Positions 58,441-64,000 of a stretch of 64,000 bases of DNA are shown here, piece after piece (positions within the stretch are counted from its first letter, which is position 1; the number at the start of each line of letters is the position of its first letter). Below the pieces are notes generated by a model. That model was not told where the DNA came from. It made no database searches and was given only the letters and a program-made list of their open reading frames with translations. Position numbers and translations under genes: made by a program. The DNA is from Lactuca virosa (taxonomy: Eukaryota; Streptophyta; Magnoliopsida; Asterales; Asteraceae), in NCBI GenBank assembly GCA_928212115.1, contig CAKMRJ010005634.1, positions 250,280,732 to 250,344,731 on the forward strand. The letters are read 5' to 3'.

Positions 58441-60112
58441 TGTCTTTACCGATCACAAGATCCTTCAGCACATTCTCAACCAAAAGGAGCTCAACATGAG
58501 GCAAAGACGATGGGTAGAACTACTGAACGATTACGAGTGTGAGATTCGTTATCACCTAGGTAAGGCAAACGTAGTAGCAAATGCCTTAAGTCGAAAGGAA
58601 TACTCGGGGCGCCGAGTAAAGTCATTAACGATGACAGTCCATTCACACCTGTCCACACAAATCAAAGAGGCTCAGCCGGAGGCCTTGCAACCGGAAAATG
58701 TGATGGGTGAGGCATTAAGAGTAATGGATAAAAACCTAGAAGTCAAAGACGACGGAGTTCGTTACCTCATGAACCGAATCTGGACACCGAAGTTCGGTGG
58801 TTTCCGAGACGTCATCATGAACGAAGCACACAAGACTCGATACTCCATCCACCCAGGTTCAGATAAGATGTATCTGGATTTCAAGAAGTTGTACTGGTGG
58901 CCAAACATGAAAGCCGAAATTGCTACCTTTGTAGGCAAGTGTTTGACTTGCGCCAAGGTCAAAGTAGAATATCAGAAACCCTCAGGACTACTACAACAGC
59001 CTGATATACCTGATTGGAAGTGGGAACGGATAACCATGGGCTTCATAACCAAGCTACCTAAGACCACGGGCGGGCTTGATACCATATGGGTAATCGTAGA
59101 CAGATTGACCAAATCAGCGCACTTCTTGCCGATAAAAGAAACCGACAAGATGGAGAAACTGACTAGGACGTACAACAAAGAGATTGTACGACTGCATGAC
59201 GTGCCAAAATCCATCATCTCAGACAGGGATAGTCGATTTACCTCGCGATTCTGGCAATCACTTCAGAAGTCCTTGGGAACTAGGTTGGACATGAGTACAG
59301 CCTATCACCCACAAGTCGACGGGCAAAGTCAGAGAACCATTCAGACGCTAGAAGACATGCTTAGGGCGTGTGTGATAAACTTTGGTAAAGCTTGGGATAC
59401 CCATTTACCACTTGTCGAATTCTCGTACAATAACAGTTATCACACTAGCATCAAGGTTGCACCATTTTAAGCCCTTTATGGCCGCAAGTGCAGGTCACCT
59501 CTGTGCTGGGCTGAAGTGGGTGACACGCAACTAGCTAAGGGACAAGTCCCTAATAGCACCCTCACTGGCCCGGAGATAATAAGTGAAACTACAGAGAAGA
59601 TTGTTCAAATCTGAGAACGATTAAAAGCTTCTAGAGACAGACAGAAAAGTTACGCAGATAACAGACGAAAGCCCTTGGAATTCCAGGTTGGAGATCGTGT
59701 GCTATTAAAGGTCTCTCTCTGGAAGGGTTTAATACGTTTCGGCAAACGAGGAAAGCTGAACCCTAGATACATCGGACCATTCGAGATCCTCGCTAGGATT
59801 GGCCCGGTATCTTACAAGCTTCGCCTACCACAGGAACTTAATAACGTACATCCTACCTTCCACATATCGAACTTAAAGAAATGTCTATCCGACAAGACCC
59901 TCGTGATACCACTCGACGAAATTGAAATCAACGACAGTCTCCACTTCGTGGAAGAACCGGTAGAAATCATGGATCGAGAGATCAAAAGAACAAAGCAAAG
60001 TCGTATTCCCATTGTGAAGGTCCGCTGGAACGCTAAACGAGGACCCGAATTCACCTGGGAACGCGAGGATCAGATGAAACAAAAGTATCCACATCTCTTC
60101 CCAAATTCTTGA
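58440..60112 (+). pseudogene. pol: R11 RNase H (partial), integrase and chromodomain
   Basis: One reading frame from the junction to the stop at 60110-60112 with only two in-frame stops (TAA 59468-59470, TGA 59612-59614). It begins inside RNase H (VFTDHKILQHILNQKELNM, GKANVVANALSRK with Asp changed to Asn). Zinc region intact (H, H, then GKCLTCAKVK). Core: Asp in WVIVDRLTKSAHF, Asp in IISDRDSRFTSRFW, Glu one base triplet after GQSQRT, where the usual Glu of GQSERT is Gln, so the catalytic residue is lost. C-terminus: GDRVLLKVSLWKGLIRF and chromodomain IPIVKVRWNAKRG, EFTWEREDQMKQKYPHLFP. It is a sister of the R8 gene. Confidence 0.9.
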
Positions 60113-60154
60113 AGTCCCAGTCAAAAAGCTAAATTTCGGGACGAAATTCCTTCT

Positions 60155-60167
60155 AACGGGGGGATGA
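60155..60167 (+). other. R11 polypurine tract
   Basis: AACGGGGGGATGA directly before the LTR, preceded by the conserved TTTCGGGACGAAATTCC block. Confidence 0.85.
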
Positions 60168-60480
60168 TGTGACAACCGTCAAATTCTGGTCAAGTCAAAG
60201 TCAAATAAAGTCAACAATTCAAATCGGTCAACTCTACTAACTCTTGTATACTAGGGTTTACGTTATGTAATTATTGTACAACTTGCTATTTTAATAAGAA
60301 GTCATCACTTGGAAAGTTCGTATGTGTAGGATTCTTGAGCCCTAATCGGGGTAAGTGATGTAGCAAAGCGATAAAACACTATTACATACCCTTCGGGGGT
60401 ATGTAAGACTCTTAAACATGGCTTAACGGGGTTTACGGACCTTGCGTTACAAAGCCAAACACTCAAAAAGGTCACAAAGA

Positions 60481-60775
60481 AATATCTCCCATATCTCTCC
60501 AAGTATGTGAAATCTCTCCCAAATCTCTCCAAGTATGTGAAATCTCTCCCAAATCTCTCCAAGTATGTGAAATCTCTCCCAAATCTCTATAAGTATGTCA
60601 AATCTCTCCAAGTATGTGAAATCTCACCCAAATCTCTCCAAGTATGTGAAATCTCTCCCAAATCTCTCTAAGCATGTCAAATCTCTCCAAGTATGTCAAA
60701 TCTCTCCCAAATCTCTCCAAGTATGTCTAATCTCTCCAAGTATGTCAAATCTCTCCCAAATCTCTCTCAACTTCT
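60481..60775. repeat. Minisatellite in R11 LTR
   Basis: About ten tandem units of 29-30 bases built from AAGTATGTGAAATCTCTCCC and AAATCTCTCC, with shortened units and GTG/GTC variants from 60590 on. It does not occur in R3, R8 or R9. Not a CRISPR array: units are contiguous, with no spacers. Confidence 0.9.
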
Positions 60776-61804
60776 TATAATCACTCGGGGAATCCTGACC
60801 CTTAATTTAGTCGAAAACCATTCGAAAACGGAAGTTTACGCGAAAAACAGCTTTAAGGAGCCGAACCCTCTTAAGGAGCCGAACCTAGCTTAAGGGCCGA
60901 ACCCTCATATAGGAGCGAAAACCTTCTTAAGTCGAAGCTACTATTAGAACCGAACCTCGGAAGACCGAAGGTCCCTTCGGACCGAACTACTAGCCATGCT
61001 TCACCTTCGGTCCCTTCTGATGAGTCGCCTGCGAGATCTCTCGGTTCCAATACAACCGAACCCTACCTTCGGTCCGAGATGCGAAGCTACTCAAGACCGA
61101 ACCCTACTCTCGGTTCCCATCTACTTTCGGTTCTAATGGCTAGGACCGAACCTCCGACCCTGAACTTCGGAAATTCGCAACTTTTACCAGGTTTTCAATA
61201 TTTTTAGGGTTTTGAGCCCGTTTTTCGTGATTTTAACGCGGGATTTTCACACAAACTTATATTTTGACATATAAGACCCCATATTTCCATAATATAATCA
61301 CATTTTGAGGGTAATCATTATCTAAGACTAAAAATATAGTGGGTAAGATATGGAGTGGAGTGTTGACTTATCCTTTGGGCAAGGACACAAGTCACCTCCC
61401 ATACCCACTCCAAGACCATCCCCAGTTACTATTCCACCATACCTGGTCATTTCATTGTCCTTTTTCCCACTCTTTTTCAGCCAAGTGCCTTGGCACAAGG
61501 ATATTAAGACCCTCACATCTCCTCTCATTTCACTCACACTTCACCAAGAAGCAAAAACTCATTCTCTCTCACTATCTCTCTCTAATCTTGAAAAGTCCAA
61601 GGCGGATCACAAGCTCTTCATCTACTCCTAGTAAGTAATATCACTCCTCACATGATTATTTCTCCTTCTTTCTACTTAAATCATGGATATCTTACACAAA
61701 CATCATCATATGTGTGTTAGATCTTCGAATCTTCAAGCACCTTCTAAGTGTTCTTGAGTTGAACACCTCCTTTCTTCATCATCCATCCTCTGAAATCACA
61801 CAAG

Positions 61805-63167
61805 GTGAGTTCATACCCCTATCTTTTCATGTTTTTCTTAAGTTTTAAGGGGGGGAATACAGGTTAAAACACCAAGAACACAACTAAACCCATTCAACAG
61901 CTTTCATCAGAAAAGTTTAACTCCATTCACGGACTGTTTTGGTCAACTTAAACATTTTAGTTTCAAAACTGTATTAGGTGCAAATAGTTCAGGTTCATAC
62001 CTTTAAAATGACTACTTGCACATCACCATACGAGTTTTCTACAATTTATGGTGATTTTTACAAAACTGTCTATCATTTCAAGAACAAATCCGGACCAGTC
62101 TGTGAATATAGACTTTTTCACACAAGTGGGAAGTCACTAAAAATCATAATAAAATTTATGAACAAACTAGACATATTTTCCAAACTCTCAGAATTTACAG
62201 ATTCTGATTTGGACTTTTGATGATTTTTCTATAAATCTTCTAAGAACAGGGAATAGAAATGTTAACACTAGAAAAATGTTATCTATTTCACTTACACCTT
62301 GTAACTTGTTGAGCAAGGTGTGTATCATTATGTGCATATATGTGTTATATTATATGTCATTTTGTCTTGGTAAATAGACATACAACAGAAAACAAATGGA
62401 TTTTTACCTCCACAAATATGGTAATTTATTTAAACTAAACAAAGTTTATATCCATTGCATTCAAACATTTTGATAAACTATTGTAAGTATAGTTTATGTT
62501 CACTACTACTACTATCATTTGATAAACTATAATAGGTATAGTTTATGATGTACTACACAACAAGTTCATTACTAGAGGTTTCATTTACACAATAAGGGTT
62601 TTCATTCACTACACGTAAATCCGTTAATGACTAAATTGTGAGACATTCGCTTCATGTTACTTTTCAAGTAATGCACTATAAGTCATGTATTGTAACCAGA
62701 GTCTCTTTGAGGGAGAGCGTGATAGTTGTGTATAGATCTATATTGGGATTTACACCCCACACCTTGCTGTTAGCTACAGTAGGACCTCGAGGTCTACAGG
62801 TAACAAACGTCATAACATTTCCGACGCCTGAAGAACGTCGTTTCAGGCCATCTAGGTCATAGCATGGTTATAATAACTCACATAAAGTATTAACTACTCA
62901 TAGGAATTACGAGAATTTCATTAAATTAAACGAGTTTATGTCAATTTAAACTTGCATTGTTTTACTATAAGTATGGAAATTACTATAAGTATGGAAATTA
63001 CTTGTACTTTAGATTTAAGGCTGCAATTTACACTCTAAGGAAAATATTGGATTTTTCTGGAACAAACATTACTTTTACAAAGGAAAAGGTTTTCATCACT
63101 ACATTCAAAATCTTATGAACTCACCAACTTAATTGTTGACACTCTTTCAAACGACTTGTATTCTCAG
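61805..63167 (+). other. Predicted intron inside the R11 LTR
   Basis: Begins AAG|GTGAGT (consensus donor) and ends TTGTATTCTCAG|GG (consensus plant acceptor with U-rich lead). The same two motifs, in the same order, flank 1.7-2.0 kb in R3 (minus, 5418 to 3684), R8 (54932 to 52924) and R9 (39995 to 37986; 51792 to 49775), while the sequence between is poorly conserved. Confidence 0.45.
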
Positions 63168-63415
63168 GGAATAAATAAACAGGTAAACAAGCGCTTTTGA
63201 GGATGGGACGTTAAGGCGTCAAACATTTCATTTTTGTCAACATAATGTAATTGATTTGGAAACATGTAAACATATACTATGATATAACTTTTTCAATTAT
63301 ATTTATGTTGGTTGTGTTTACTTTAATCACTATTGAAATTGTTGTTATGATACTATACATGAAGTCCTCCACCCCCGGACGTTTCCGCCATCCTAGGTTT
63401 GGGGGTGTGACAGAT

Positions 63416-63427
63416 TGGTATCAGAGC
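63416..63427 (+). other. R11 primer-binding site
   Basis: Intact TGGTATCAGAGC three bases after the LTR end. Confidence 0.93.
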
Positions 63428-63897
63428 AATGTTTATAGTGAACTAAGTATATCGAACCACATAAGATATACAAACTATAAACACAGTTGGGACTGAAAGT
63501 CTCTGATTGAACATTTTCAAATGACTATACTTTTAAAAAGTAAACGCTTTCTTGTTAAAAGTATAAGTACATGCATACATGCTCACATAGTGTCATAACT
63601 AGGAAAAACATAAGGTAAAAGAGGAGGAGTTGTACGTTACAAGTATGCCTTGGGATATGTGGTCAAGTCTGGGATGGATATAGCCTGATCAACTATATCT
63701 GTCCGAGAAGTGACTTGCATATATTGGGGGATAGTCGTAGTGGACAACAAATCTGACAACCTAACATCACCCTATAATGAATTCACTAAGAACCAAACAT
63801 AACATTTAAAAATACTATAGGAGTATTTTGTAAATTTATAACTCGACATTCTAGATTCATTAAATATCTCTTACACCCCTATTCTCGTACAGACAAC
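63428..63897 (+). other. R11 untranslated leader
   Basis: 470 noncoding bases between primer site and the gag ATG; shares with the R9 leader the stretch ACTATAGGAGTATTTT in opposite orientation (49130-49145 on the minus strand). Confidence 0.65.
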
Positions 63898-64000
63898 ATG
63901 GCGGGATTCCATCTACCTGGAGACCCTTACTTCCCTAATGAGGGAAACGGTGGATGGCTCGAGGCAGAACCCGAGGAAATGATCGAGGAGGATCCTGAGG
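63898..64000 (+). CDS. gag: R11 gag, first 34 codons
   Basis: ATG at 63898 in good context (ACAACATGGCG), reading MAGFHLPGDPYFPNEGNGG then Glu-rich to the window edge. Position, about 480 bases behind an intact primer site, and the acidic start fit chromovirus gag. No break seen in the visible part; whether the whole gene is intact cannot be judged. Confidence 0.75.
   Translation, partial: MAGFHLPGDPYFPNEGNGGWLEAEPEEMIEEDPE

Larger units (their letters stand above)
60168..63412 (+). mobile_element. R11 LTR
   Basis: 3,245 bp, TGTGACAACCG to GGGGTGTGACA. The 3' end (CCCCCGGACGTTTCCGCC) is the reverse complement of the start of the R3, R8 and R9 LTRs, so all belong to one family. A donor-like AAG|GTGAGTTCATACCCC lies at 61805, an acceptor-like TTGTATTCTCAG ends at 63167, and a second donor-like GTAAGTAATATC at 61629. 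The minisatellite 60481-60775 is specific to this copy. Confidence 0.9.
58440..64000 (+). mobile_element. R11 chromovirus, truncated start, runs off the right edge
   Basis: Pol 3' half, purine tract, a full LTR (60168-63412), primer site, leader and the first gag codons of a further internal region. The LTR therefore has internal sequence on both sides in the same direction, as in a tandem element sharing one LTR or two elements joined by recombination. Confidence 0.85.

Noticed and set aside
60481..60775. CRISPR-like array
   Set aside because: Units are contiguous without spacers, and the setting is a plant LTR. It is a minisatellite.
60595..60893. Serine/lysine-rich ORFs over the minisatellite
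   Set aside because: They arise only because the 30-base unit is a multiple of three; no start context or relation to a known protein.
61978..62220. 80-codon ORF in the R11 LTR as an env-like gene
   Set aside because: Lies within the predicted LTR intron; no signal peptide or membrane segment and no counterpart in R3, R8 or R9.
1..64000. Host protein-coding or tRNA genes
   Set aside because: Every long ORF falls in a retroelement domain or shadows one; I recognised no tRNA by eye, though a scan with a covariance model would be needed to exclude one.

Overview
This window is repetitive nuclear DNA of a flowering plant. I see no host gene in it. Almost every base can be assigned to LTR retrotransposons, most of them inserted into one another. 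The chromodomain Ty3/gypsy elements with 2.5-3.4 kb LTRs, the Tat-type element with two RNase H domains, and the SIRE-like copia element point to a eudicot. Many copies of the palindrome ACTCGnCGAGT suggest Asteraceae, perhaps lettuce-like; that last step is inference from memory of such repeats.

Layout, with labels used throughout. R1 (1-2504, minus) is the gag end, primer site and part of the LTR of a gypsy element. R2 (2505-12303, minus) is an old Tat-type gypsy element: RT, RNase H, a second RNase H and integrase on the minus strand, and an extra antisense ORF (3289-8475, plus). R3 (3445-6392) is a solo LTR inserted inside that antisense ORF. R4 (12304-14008) is a poorly resolved fragment whose LTR-like end cuts R2 upstream of its RT. 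R5 (14009-37502, plus) is a SIRE-like copia element. Its 5' LTR is split by R6 (14574-31651, plus), a full gypsy element with perfect TCTTA target duplications. R6's gag is split by R7 (17435-26230, minus), a chromovirus with perfect GTATG duplications.

The right half starts where R5's RT is cut at 37502 by R8 (37503-58440, minus), a chromovirus. R8's LTR is split by R9 (37751-52916, minus), a gypsy element with gag only and no pol. R9 in turn holds R10 (41470-47316), a copia solo LTR followed by a direct duplication with a copia gag fragment. R8 ends abruptly in its RT at about 58440, where R11 (plus) begins in RNase H, so two related pol genes lie head to head. R11 continues through integrase, chromodomain, a 3.2 kb LTR, a primer site and the start of another gag at the window edge.

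Most ORFs carry stops and frameshifts. The insertion order gives relative ages: R2 is oldest, and R7, R9 and R10 are late. The observations most worth testing are a 70-nt intron-like segment exactly at the gag-protease boundary of R6, a conserved donor/acceptor pair inside the LTRs of R3, R8, R9 and R11 that predicts a 1.4-2.0 kb LTR intron, the head-to-head pol junction, and the gag-only R9.
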